From Chara braunii (taxonomy: Eukaryota; Streptophyta; Charophyceae; Charales; Characeae): DNA of 39,484 nucleotides. Every line of letters starts with the position of its first letter. Positions within the stretch are counted from its first letter, which is position 1. Positions 29,548-38,175 of this stretch are shown here, in pieces. A model generated the notes under the pieces. That model saw only the letters and a program-made list of their open reading frames with translations, did not search any database and was not told the origin of the DNA. The position numbers were made by a program, and so were the translations under genes. The DNA is taken from contig BFEA01000856.1 of NCBI GenBank assembly GCA_003427395.1, forward strand, positions 131,727-171,210, given 5' to 3'.

Positions 29548-31440
29548 CACATGGAGGAGGCTCCCGCCACCGGGCCGTCTGGCTCCGGATAGATGGGAAG
29601 AAATCTTCAGACAACCACTGTTCGGAAATCGTTTGATCACGGATCCCTTGGGCCGCGTAAGGTGCAGCTCAGATTCCCCCTGCAAGGGCTGGGTGAAACA
29701 AGGCGTTAGCAGAGTAGGGGACCTCTGGGACAAAGAGGCGAGGGGCTGGAAGAGTGTAGAATGGATGCGGTCTTGGTTGCCATATTGCCATTTCACTGAA
29801 TCAGCGCTTTATGAACTTGTTGAGAGCTTCCCTCTCCAATGGTACAGTACCCTTCGAAAAGGCCCTCACTTGAAGGAAGAGGACTGGGTAGGGCTACCTG
29901 GCCACGATAAGGAAGTAGGGCGGGTGCATTTTACTAACCAAGCACAAGCCCTGATCGAGGTCTTCTCCGTCCAAAGGGATGGGGAGCTACAAGGAAACCG
30001 GCAGCCTTTCATCTGGAAAGACAGCAGGACCCTATTTCGTATCAGAGTTCTAGATGATGGTAGTTGCTGGAGAGCATATCGACCAACGACCCCGATAGAG
30101 GATCTTCCTTTTGACCCTGATGAGTGGCGCTGGTCCCAGGAAGGTCGAACTAGGCAGGGGACAGCAAAACAACAAATGTTACATAAATTGAAAACCAAAT
30201 CAGTTTACCGAATGCTCCGTCCTAAGCGAAGACTGCGAGAACTAGTAGAGGACAGATGGTATCGGCATCTCAATGTGGACCGCGGCCTGCTCAAACCCAT
30301 CCGATGGCTTATGCATTATAGGGACGGACCCGCAAAGACTGCTGCCCTCCAGTGGCAAATAGCACATCGATGCCTGCCAACTAATGACTGGCTAACAAAG
30401 CATACCCGCTTGGAACAGCAAGGACGGGCAGTACCATGGTGCCACAGTTGCCTCCAGAGCTACCCAGAGAGAAAACGTGCGGAGACAATCGAACACATCT
30501 TCCTCCAATGCCCAGCATCGGTACTATTATGGAGGATTTGGGACAGGATCTGGCGTCACATTGCCCCTAATATAGAATGGTCGTGGGAATGGAGGGCCAT
30601 ATTACTGGGCCACTACCCCCCGGTCCGCGGGGCCACATTTGAAGAGAACATGTTCCAGTTGGGCAGGCAGACCGTTCTTTGGACTATTTGGTGGAAGAGA
30701 TGCATTTTGGAAGTGGAAGGGGCACGGGTGGAGGAAGGAGAAGTCATGGAACAGCTACGTCTGCTCTTCCAACATGAAATTGCAGCTCAGTGGAAGACAG
30801 CCAGGAACAAGCTTGACCAACTGCACGCCCAAGGAGACATCACTCGGACTATCTCCCGATTTGGTCAAGACTGACTGGGAGGGGAGAGAGAAGGGTGGGT
30901 GGCTGAGATAAGATGGTCTGGGGATTGCCAGCTGGAAGAACAACCGCCTGAAGGACACCAAGCAGAGACTGCAAGAGACTATCAGCTGATCTTCCACGAC
31001 TGGACCAATATAGANGGTGGAAGAGATGCATTTTGGAAGTGGAAGGGGCACGGGTGGAGGAAGGAGAAGTCATGGAACAGCTACGTCTGCTCTTCCAACA
31101 TGAAATTGCAGCTCAGTGGAAGACAGCCAGGAATAAGCTTGACCAACTGCACGCCCAAGGAGACATCACTCGGACTATCTCCCGATTTGGCCAAGACTGG
31201 CAGGGAGGGGAGAGAGAAGGGTGGGTGGCTGAGATAAGATGGTCTGGGGATAGCCAGCTGGAAGAACCGCCTGAAGGACACCAGGCAGAGACTGCAAGAG
31301 ACTATCAGCTGATCTTCCACGACTAGACCAATATAGACCCTGGTGAGAGGCTACGCCCTGCTCAAGAGTTTGCAGACCCCTTCCCCCCTCACCCCTTGGC
31401 ATTAGAATAAATTTTTCCCCCTCCAGGAGGAGATCCATAG
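29548..31440 (+). pseudogene. LINE-A ORF2 C-terminal part with zf-RVT
   Basis: Continues ORF2 after the transposon. The zf-RVT region is clear: LQWQIAHRCLPTNDWLTKHT, then WCHSC, then ETIEHIFLQCP (Cys-His zinc-binding pattern), near 30340-30520. A helical tail follows (LGRQTVLWTIWWKRCIL ... FQHEIAAQWKTARNKLDQL). A TGA at 30872-30874 ends the frame, but the duplicated copy has TGG at that codon (31198-31200), and the frame then continues through RDYQLIFHD to a region ending ADPFPPSPLG that is also conserved in LINE-B (33853-33587). The tail is therefore a genuine, long C-terminal extension. At 31324-31326 the second copy has TAG where the first has TGG. Confidence 0.88.
30690..31337 (+). repeat. 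326-bp direct duplication abutting an N
   Basis: 30690-31014 is repeated at 31016-31337 with a handful of differences and a 3-base deletion. The boundary is the single unknown base at 31015. Both copies start at GGTGGAAGAGATGC and end at CCAATATAGA. A duplication ending precisely at an N is typical of contig ends that overlap but were not merged. Confidence 0.9.
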
Positions 31441-31961
31441 AGTAGGCAGAGGGCGCTGGACCCGGTTTCCAGCAGAGTTGGATTGGACACAGATCAGCTA
31501 AGGGACGCTGGACCCGGTTTCCAGCAATTTTTGGGATTGAACACGTTGATCAGGTATGGGACGCTGGACCCGGTTTCCAGCATTGTACTGTTATTCTCAT
31601 TGAGGACGGTGCGGCACAATTCTGTCTAGATTTGCATTACCTGTTTTCAGCTGAAAAACAGTTACAATAGGCGCCTTATGCCAGCTGACATGTCTGTCTA
31701 TTTCTGCATTGTCTCTTATCTTAGCCTGTCTCAAAACAATTGCTATTACAGAAGGCAAAACACACTAGGCGCATGAGGATAGTAGGTGGATGGCAGAGGC
31801 TAGGGGAGAACGGGAGACTCCACTGGTGCCCCCCGGGGTTTCTCCCCCCAATACCCGACCCTGCTGCAACTTTGGTAGGGGAGAATAGATTGGATATGGG
31901 ACGCTGGACCCGGTTTCCAGCAGGTGTTGCGCCAAAAAAAAAAAAAAAAAAAAAAAAAAAA
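31338..31961 (+). other. LINE-A 3' UTR and poly(A)
   Basis: Non-coding tail of LINE-A after the ORF2 end. It holds stem-loop motif copies at 31451-31474, 31502-31526, 31558-31582 and 31898-31922; the last is 11 bases before the A28 tract (31934-31961). An AATAAA signal occurs near 31409. The part 31590-31890 has no other recognised feature. Confidence 0.82.
31451..31582 (+). promoter_or_regulatory. Three tandem 3' UTR stem-loops of LINE-A
   Basis: Each copy contains GCTGGACCCGGTTTCCAGC, a 6-bp stem (GCTGGA/TCCAGC) with a 7-base CCCGGTT loop, mostly preceded by GGGAC. Spacing is about 51-56 bases. A fourth copy at 31898-31922 sits next to the poly(A). Such structures near the 3' end of non-LTR elements are often what the RT recognises; that role here is inference. 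Confidence 0.7.
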
Positions 31962-31978
31962 GAAGCTTAGGGCCTTTT
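31962..31978. repeat. 17-bp target-site duplication of LINE-A, 3' copy
   Basis: GAAGCTTAGGGCCTTTT directly after the poly(A), identical to 19583-19599. Confidence 0.88.
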
Positions 31979-32109
31979 TCTCTCGAAAACCACCCTCTCG
32001 AAAAGTTCTGACAGCCCTCATTTTTTTTCGAGATTCTATAGTGGTGTGGCGAGGCCCTCGGGCCACAAACGCCAGACTGGCTTCGGTGAACGAAGAAGGA
32101 AAATTACGG
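31979..32109. repeat. Right half of the element split by LINE-A
   Basis: Carries TCTCGAAAACC, CTCTCGAAAAG and TTTCGAGATTC, the same motif vocabulary as 19150-19582 on the other side of LINE-A. No gene is seen. Confidence 0.5.
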
Positions 32110-32244
32110 CACACGAAACAAAAACGAAATGAGTGCATCTGCCCACCAAAGGTGGCAAAATACACTCTTACTATTTATAGCAAACCGATGAACCTGGCCA
32201 TTTTCGGGGGGAAGATACATTAGTTTCGTTTTTCGTTTCGTGTG
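32110..32244. repeat. 135-bp conserved palindromic element, copy 2
   Basis: Ends are inverted: CACACGAAACAAAAACGAAA at the left against CACACGAAACGAAAAACGAAA read from the right. The middle (CAAAGGTGGCAAAATACACT, ATTTATAGCAAA, ATGAACCTGGCCATTTTC) matches 18872-19005 closely. It is in the same orientation as copy 1, and the two would lie about 0.7 kb apart before LINE-A inserted. Confidence 0.72.
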
Positions 32245-32375
32245 CGGTGGGCCAACTCCCTTAGAGATGTGTGTGTACATGGCTGTTCTACACTCATTGA
32301 GGTAAAGTCTGGGCCTTTGGGAAGGCAATGGCACAACAGTGTAGTTAGGCCAGGCATCCTTTTTTGGATATGAGC

Positions 32376-32722
32376 CAGGGGTTGCATCGCTGCGGACCGC
32401 CGACCCCGACCGCCGACCGTATTGCAGCCATTTGGGCCGACCGGTCGGCGGTCTGCCGACCAGTCAGGTTAAAAAAAAAAAAAAAAAAAAAACAACCCAC
32501 TGATTTTTTTTCCAAATCTGAGATGGGGGCTGTACTGCGCTGGCTGAAATCGTGGTGTTGGGGGGGTGTTGGTGGTGTTATCAGGGTTTCTGGACCCCAA
32601 AAAAAACAAAAAAAAAACGGGGTGTCGACGACCCCTGACCGGTAGGTGCCGACCAGCCGATCAGTCGGTGGGTCGGCAGCCGACCAGTCAAGGGCTGCTG
32701 ACCGTCAGGGGGTGCAACCCTG
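32376..32722. mobile_element. Non-autonomous hAT-like element
   Basis: 347 bp with terminal inverted repeats starting CAGGGGTTGCA at the left and CAGGGTTGCA read from the right. Flanking 8-base copies are ATATGAGC (32368-32375) and CTATGAGC (32723-32730), 7 of 8 identical. CAGGG termini plus an 8-bp duplication are the hallmark of the hAT superfamily. The subterminal regions are crowded with GCCGACC/GGTCGGC motifs, as expected for transposase-binding sites. The middle contains A20 and other A tracts. There is no transposase. Confidence 0.85.
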
Positions 32723-32730
32723 CTATGAGC

Positions 32731-33224
32731 TTTAAAGTTTTAATTTTTATTTAGGGCCCCTGTAGGGAGAAGGACACTGGACCTGGTTTTCAGTACAGCC
32801 ACGGCGGGTAATGGCCCCCGCACCTCCGGTCTCCTGTCTCCATTCCTTTTTTTTTTTTTTAGCTGTTCCCAAAACAAAAAAAGAAAGTGCCTTCCCAAAA
32901 CGAAAAGAAAGGCTGTCTCTTCAAAGCCCTGTCTCCCTTTCATTGAAATGTTAATGAGCTGTTCCCAAAAAAACAAAAAAACAAAAAAAGAAAGTGTGCA
33001 GGGATCAGTACAGCGGGCTGGTTTTGGCCTTTTCTGTCGCTGGATCTCACCCCTATTCTGCTACTTTCGGGGTTGTTTGTCGAGGATTCCCGGCCTCTCC
33101 TTCGGTGTCTGAATCTGTTCAAAATTCAGAATGCCGCATGGTTTCCCCTCGAGTTCATCGATGGCATGGAGTAATCCACAGATGGCATGGAGTAATCCAC
33201 AGATGGCATGGAGTAATCCAACTC
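32731..33224. other. Gene-free spacer between hAT-like element and LINE-B
   Basis: Contains a diverged plus-strand copy of the LINE 3' stem-loop at 32772-32795. Two AGCTGTTCCCAAAA phrases at about 32861 and 32956 sit among A-rich runs. A perfect 21-base tandem triplet lies at 33160-33222. No gene is supportable. Confidence 0.6.
33160..33222. repeat. 21-bp tandem repeat, three copies
   Basis: GATGGCATGGAGTAATCCAC plus A, repeated at 33160, 33181 and 33202; the last copy differs at its end. It directly abuts the poly(A) end of LINE-B, so it may be a slippage product at the insertion target. Confidence 0.9.
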
Positions 33225-33586
33225 TTTTTTTTTTTTTTTTTTTTAACTTACGGGTCCATCTATTGGTGGGGAGCTGCACCTGCTGGAAACCGGGTCCAGC
33301 GTCCCTTACATTGTGAATTTTTTTTAAGTTGAAATAAGAGATAGAATCCGTAGTCCCTGTGCAGGAAACCGGATCCAGCGTCCCATTGCTAACTACCTCC
33401 ATTTCTTATCATCAGGCCTACTACCTTTCTACCTCGGAGTCCTGAGGTCCCTCTTTTCCATAAATGAAATCAATCCAATCTCAGAGAAAACTGCTACAAA
33501 TGCTAAAGATCAATCCTTCAGGTGGGAGTGCCTCTTCAGTCAGAAGTCTGACCGCCTGATGAGAAAGACATTCCTAGCATCCCACT
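33225..33586 (-). other. LINE-B 3' UTR and poly(A)
   Basis: On the minus strand the ORF2 tail ends at 33587, then come two stem-loop copies: 33360-33384 (one stem mismatch, GCTGGA/TCCTGC) and 33281-33305 (perfect stem). A short CAGGTGCAGCTCCCCACC segment and A20 follow. The same CAGGTG text follows the last stem-loop of LINE-A. Confidence 0.82.
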
Positions 33587-34289
33587 TCAGCTCTTCTCTA
33601 CCACTGCCCAGCTCTTGTAGCCTATCGCCCTTCCCCCCCCCCCGAACCACTCAAGGTCCACCAAAGCAAGTGTAGGTGGCGGAAAGGGGTCGGTAAAGCA
33701 CTCCGGTGATCTCAGTGAAGCTCCTGGTTGGATGGCAAACCAGTTGCGAAAGGTGATCTGGTAGTCCCGCTTGAACTCCACTTGTTCCCCTTCCTCTCCC
33801 GACCACGCCACCTCCCCCAGCTTCTCCCTTGCGGCATCCCCTAACCATTCCACATTGAATTTTTGGATTCTTTGTTTGATATCTGCTTTCTGTCTGAACT
33901 CCTTGAGCTTTGTTTTCGTCTTAACCCATTGGCTTCTGATTTCTGTGTGGATAAACTGTTGGATTATTTATGCCATCTCTTGACTTTCTATTTTCACCCC
34001 TTCCATTTCATTGATACATCTTTTATGCCACAGTGCCCACAAGACCACTTTTCTTCCCAGACGAAATAAATTTTGTTGAAATTCAGATAACTCGCCCACA
34101 TATGGTTAACCAGGGGTGTTATTTTCAGCAAATTTTGCACCGAAATTGCCGACGAAAACGGCGAATATTTGGCCCCCCATTAACCATCTCTCATAACTCG
34201 ACCAGCATAGGGTTCCAATACCCCAAAGGTATTGCCCTCCAATCCCACGGCCACTCAATGCGTGTAAACCTTTCCCACACATAATCCCA
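33587..34289 (-). pseudogene. LINE-B ORF2 C-terminal tail, heavily decayed
   Basis: The last part (33853-33587) aligns with the LINE-A tail: VAWSGEE.., RDYQITFRNW against RDYQLIFHD-W, and TDPFPPPTLAL against ADPFPPSPLG. The segment 34289-33854 still shows EWPWDWRAI (compare EWSWEWRAI in LINE-A) but has several TGA and TAA stops. Conservation in two diverged elements shows that the extension beyond zf-RVT is an ancestral part of ORF2. Confidence 0.72.
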
Positions 34290-35124
34290 TCAACACCATA
34301 GTAAAACGGAGCCCGGACATTGCAGAAAAATATGTTCAATTGTTTCTCTGATTTTCCTTCTGGGAAAGGCCTGTACACAGGAAATACACCATGGTAAAGC
34401 CACTCTTTTCTGTTCTAATGTGGAGTGGTCTATTAACCAGTCATTTGTTGGCAAACACCTGTGCACTATCTGCCATTGCAAGGACGCAAACTTGGCCGGC
34501 CGTTCTCTAAATCCTTGACACAATCTGACCGGTTTGAACAACTCTTCATAGGTGTTCAGATGTCTTTGCCATCTTTCCTGTACAATATCTGTAACCATTA
34601 TCTTGGGACGCAATAGCCTATAGGTTGCTTTGACTGACAAGGATTGCAGTCTTAGGGGTGCACATCTTCTATTTGAACGCCATATCCAGTCAGCAGGGTC
34701 CAGGGGAAGGTTCGGAATAGGATAATGGGGAAGGAACATTCTCCATTCCTTTGTTGTTATTACGTATAAAGTCCTCAACCTATACATTTCATCAAAGGAG
34801 AAGAACATTACCTTATCCTGGTCTCTTTTAGCGATCCTATTATCTTTGTGAGTCTTGAAAATATTCACAAGGGCTCCCTCTTCATACACATCTTGTATTT
34901 GTACTACTATCTTGGAATCATCGTGTTGGTTTATACACACCCAGTCTGTCACCCGAAGCACTGTGCCTTTCTTTAAAACGATTATCCAGGCCAATGGAAT
35001 GACTGAGAGGATTTCATCTAACTTGTCCAGAAGTTTGTGTGCATACCTAATTTCTTTCCTAAGATTTTTCGTTGTCTTCCATTTTTTGCTCTCAAGATTC
35101 CATAGGGCTTTGATTCTTACTATT
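34290..35124 (-). pseudogene. LINE-B ORF2 connector and zf-RVT
   Basis: Open for about 270 codons in one frame from near 35110, one frameshift away from the upstream part. The zf-RVT region is clear: SLQWQIVHRCLPTNDWLIDH, then WCISC, then ETIEHIFLQCP, nearly superimposable on LINE-A 30340-30520. It ends at a TGA after LLWC. The zinc-binding Cys and His residues are intact. It probably helps RNA and 3'-end binding during target-primed reverse transcription. Confidence 0.85.
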
Positions 35125-36738
35125 TCATTCTTGACTTACGTGGACCATGGGGAATCCGAGCTTATGAAGACCCTCCCATTTTGATCCGTGATCCATCGAT
35201 GCCAAATAGTGGTTGTCGCAGGAATTCCTCGTATCTTGTCGGTGGAGATTTGTTAGGTAAACGCAAATCACGCCAGCATTACAGTAGACTGACCAGAACC
35301 CATCCAGACTTAGGTCTCTCCTAACCACACCTCTTGTCCCTGACTCGGTAGATTGTGCCTGGGGACGAGGAATGATCCAATACCTATCTTCTACCCATGT
35401 AAGAAAGTGCACTTTCTTGGTAGTCTGGGGGGCCAATCTATGTATTTGCTCCAGTGCTAGCTCTTGCCATGGAAGATCCGTTGCTAAGATTAAGCGCTTC
35501 ATAGCTTGAAGTGACAAGGTCTTGCATTGAATTTTAGGGTCAATAAGCCTCAACCCTCCTTTGATTTTGGGCTGGATTAATGTCTGTCAGGCAACCCTTG
35601 GGATTACATGTGGTGACTCATGATTCCCTCGCCACAGAAAAGTTGTCAACTGTCTTTGTAATTCCTTTGTTGTTTTCTTACTAAGTGACCAAAGAAGTGT
35701 TTTGTACCAAATTGAGGCTAACACCACATTATTGATTATTAATGCTCTGCCAAATATTGATGTATGTTTGTTCTGCCACGACTTCATTTTTTCTAAAGTT
35801 GGTGAGGAAATTCCTAAGTCGTTCGAGTTAGGTTTCCCTTAAGCCGTGAGAATCACACCTAAAACCCGGATAGGAGTCTCTAGAGGTAACCATTTAATCC
35901 TAGGGAGCTTTGGTGGTCTGTCACCTTGAGAATGAATCCACCACCCCTGCGTTTTGTTACCCGAGTTTACTAACATATCTGAGAGATTAGAGAATTTGTC
36001 CATTATTGCTTTGATTTCCTCAAAATTAATCGAAGACGCCTCCATCATGATGGTTAAATCATCGGCAAACATAGAGTAAATGGGGATTGCTTCCTCTGGT
36101 ATGTTGGCTATCCTTTGACGATGAAGATTTTGGTTTTCCCTAAGATTAGCCCTCAATGCTTCCATAATAATTATAAAAAGAAATGGGGCTAAAGGGTCCC
36201 CTTGTCTTACCGATCTTTGTAGAGGAATCTCAGGGTATAACAGACCATTGACTTGGACCCGTGTGGTGGTATTGGAATGAAGTATTTGAACCCACCTCCT
36301 TATCCCATGTCTGAATTTTAGTTGAGCTAAGCATACATCCAGGAAACGTCAATCCACATGGTCATATGTTTTTTCAAAATCTATGAAAATAAAAGTCGCA
36401 TTGTGCTTATTCTTCCTAGATAGTTTGATCATTTCATTGACTAGTAGAACATTGTCTTGTATGTTCCTCCTGTGAATAAATCCTGTTTGAGAAGGATGGA
36501 TGATGTTCGTCATCACTTGAATTAATTTATTAGCAATAACCTTGGCTAGCATTTTGTAGACTACTCTCAGAAGAGTGATTGGTCTGAATTTCTTATATTA
36601 GTTTTGTCCTCTTTCTTATATAGTAGTGTTAGGACTCCCTGACCCACAATTTCCCTCATATTTTCTGAGACTTGAATCTGATTATAGTACTCACTTTACT
36701 CCATAAGATCCTCTGCCATTGATTTTCACATAACCTCC
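35125..36738 (-). pseudogene. LINE-B ORF2 reverse transcriptase
   Basis: From KTNI-RNFRPITLLRVVYK (about 36600) through HPSQTGFIHRRNIQDN, FIDFEKTYDHVD, SVRQGDPLAPFLFI, the intact FADDLTIM, NKHTSIFGRALIINN and PKIKGGLRLIDP. One frame covers 36552-35125 with stops TGA 36349-36351 (a Trp position), TAA at about 35838 (Lys in LINE-A), TGA 35587-35589 (a Trp position) and TGA 35125-35127. Upstream, TGA 36726-36728 aligns with Trp TGG of LINE-A. Two Trp-position TGAs coincide exactly with TGAs in LINE-A. The catalytic Asp residues are preserved. Confidence 0.9.
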
Positions 36739-37029
36739 AAAAATTCCTTCAGGAGACCGTCCAACCCTGGAGTTTTATAGAAAGGCTGTCCAAATCTCAT
36801 CTTTGGTGATAGGTTTTTTCATTTTCTCCTTCGACTCCTGAGTTAACTGTTTTGCTAGGGACTCAAGAAAGCTTTGTGTCTCTTAATCTGCTATCCTGGA
36901 ATCCACCATGGAAAAGTAGAGCTTTTTGAAAACGTCGTAGGTCACTTTTAGGCTACCTGCCGACAAGACTGACTCAAGGTAAGGAGACGTGGCATGATCT
37001 ATTAATGTGTCTATGTTTGTTCTTCTAAG
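36739..37029 (-). pseudogene. LINE-B ORF2, RT N-terminal edge
   Basis: Recognisable by alignment with LINE-A: VFKKLYFS against FFKQLYTS, EKMKKPITKDEIWTAFL against EKLEETLSKNEIWTTLL, then KTPGLDG across a frame change. It has a TAA near 36885 and small indels. It stops at the MITE at 37030. Confidence 0.72.
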
Positions 37030-37449
37030 AGGTGGATCTCACTGCCTGGCGGAAGCTTTCCGCCTGGAAAGCTATTACCAAACCCAAATCGTAGGCCCCG
37101 GAGGTGGGAAAGAGAAAAGCAGACCCCACTGCAGCACAAATTTTCGGCAGTTCCGTTGCTGCCGGTTACCGGATAGGCAAAACATTCCCTATATGGAAAC
37201 TTCACGTCCGCTTGTCTCGGTTCTCATCCAATCCCTGGCTCTCCTTTCCACATGGGATGGCCAAACCGAGGGAGGTGCCCCCCCCCCTACTCCCTCCGAA
37301 TGGCCGAACCACACGGAACAGGCAAAGCAAAACTGAGTGAAAACGTCTACCACGTCATATCTGAGCGTTTTCCAAACCTTTGTCGCAAAGCTGTGGGGTT
37401 TCACAAATCGTCTTCCAAAGCTTTGCCGCAAAGCAGTGAAGTCCACCTC
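37030..37449. mobile_element. Tourist-like (PIF/Harbinger) MITE
   Basis: 420 bp with about 30-bp terminal inverted repeats: GAGGTGGATCTCACTGCC at the left against GAGGTGGACTTCACTGCT read from the right. It is flanked on both sides by TAA (37027-37029 and 37450-37452). A 3-bp TWA duplication with short inverted repeats is the PIF/Harbinger signature. GGAAAGC/GCTTTCC-like motifs recur inside. There is no transposase; open frames within are chance. Confidence 0.78.
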
Positions 37450-37452
37450 TAA

Positions 37453-38081
37453 CTCTGACTTGTGCTAGGGGAAAAAAGGAGGATTTCATTTGTCCTTCTG
37501 ACTGATGTTTAGATAATTTGCTCATAATAAGGTAGCCTTGTCATCGATCTTAGACAATAGTAAGCAACTGGTTTCTAAAGTCTTGGATGTCTTCCAATCA
37601 GGGAGATGATTCTAGAGTTTCTTGTTGTTCATAATGAAGTATTTTTTCTTAAATTTTCATTTCATAGTCATATTTTTGTTTGACTATTAGTTTTGAAAAT
37701 TCATTACATTTTTTGGCTAAAAAAAACAGTCCATTGTTAAACACAACCGTGATTGAAAAACTGAATGTACACAATATAATAAGGGGCTAGTAGGTCCTGG
37801 TCCCCCTAGGCCAAATTTTTCTCTTCCTTTTTTTTGGATGGCAAGTACGTTGGTGTCACAGGTGTAGTTTCTAATAGGCAAGGAAAACAGTGCATAGGCG
37901 GGTTTCCGGCTGCCCCCGTTCGAAAAGGCAATCAGAACACAGGTCGGTGCTTCACACAAGGCCTGTTGGGAAATCACTAGCCATTTTGAATCTTTTGGGA
38001 CATCGGGCTTGAAAGGGCACCTGAAGTCCCGATCTATTGGGGAACAGGTGACTTTCCAGGCACCTGCCATACGGCCGAATC
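37453..38081. other. AT-rich segment with one uncharacterised ORF
   Basis: 37453-37716 is AT-rich and may be a decayed continuation of the LINE-B linker (minus-strand text such as QETLESS is only suggestive). No other feature is seen apart from the ORF at 37717-38070. Confidence 0.35.
37717..38070 (-). CDS. Uncharacterised 117-codon ORF
   Basis: ATG-started minus-strand frame beginning MAGAWKVTCSPIDRDFRCPF, with seven or more Cys and no homology I recognise. It lies directly next to the poly(T) of a LINE tail (38082 on), so it could be retroposed or chance sequence. No promoter, intron signal or partner is visible. I give it low weight as a real gene. Confidence 0.2.
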   Translation of the reverse strand: MAGAWKVTCSPIDRDFRCPFKPDVPKDSKWLVISQQALCEAPTCVLIAFSNGGSRKPAYALFSLPIRNYTCDTNVLAIQKKGREKFGLGGPGPTSPLLYCVHSVFQSRLCLTMDCFF

Positions 38082-38175
38082 TTTTTTTTTTTTTCNTTTT
38101 TTTTTTTTAATGGGAACAAGGCTCCAATCTATTCGTGGGGAGCAGCACGTGCTGGGAACCGGGCCCACCGTCCCA
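38082..38175 (-). mobile_element. Third LINE 3' end (tail fragment)
   Basis: On the minus strand a stem-loop copy (38151-38175) is followed by CACGTGCTGCTCCCCAC, then AATAGATTGGAGCC and a poly(A) (T tract 38082-38109, including an N at 38096). The same order and text occur at the LINE-B 3' end. The stem differs from the others by a paired change (TGGA/TCCA to TGGG/CCCA). How far the fragment extends above 38175 is unclear. Confidence 0.75.

Larger units (their letters stand above)
19600..31961 (+). mobile_element. LINE-A, long non-LTR retrotransposon
   Basis: The 5' and 3' ends are set by a perfect 17-bp duplication and a 28-base poly(A) at 31934-31961. The parts are a 5' region (19600-22778), ORF1 with zinc knuckle, ORF2 with apurinic-type endonuclease, RT, zf-RVT and a long C-terminal tail, and a 3' UTR with four stem-loops. 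Subtracting the 1,025-bp transposon at 28515-29539, its 8-bp duplication and the 326-bp duplication leaves about 11 kb, long for a LINE. ORF1 and ORF2 carry many in-frame TAG and TGA codons and at least one frameshift, but no TAA that I found. The FADD active site is intact. This copy should be inactive under the standard code. Confidence 0.9.
33225..37029 (-). mobile_element. LINE-B, diverged relative of LINE-A
   Basis: Minus-strand non-LTR element. Poly(A) is at 33225-33244 (T on the plus strand) and two 3' stem-loops are at 33281-33305 and 33360-33384, the first immediately before the tail as in LINE-A. ORF2 is recognisable from about 37020 down to 33587, roughly 55-60% similar to LINE-A by eye in RT. 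It is cut or bounded at 37030 by a Tourist-like MITE. AT-rich sequence beyond 37450 may be more of its linker region, but I could not confirm this. No ORF1 or endonuclease is seen. Confidence 0.88.

Noticed and set aside
33160-33222. Possible CRISPR-like repeat
   Set aside because: Three contiguous 21-base units with no spacers, in a eukaryotic transposon context; a simple tandem repeat.
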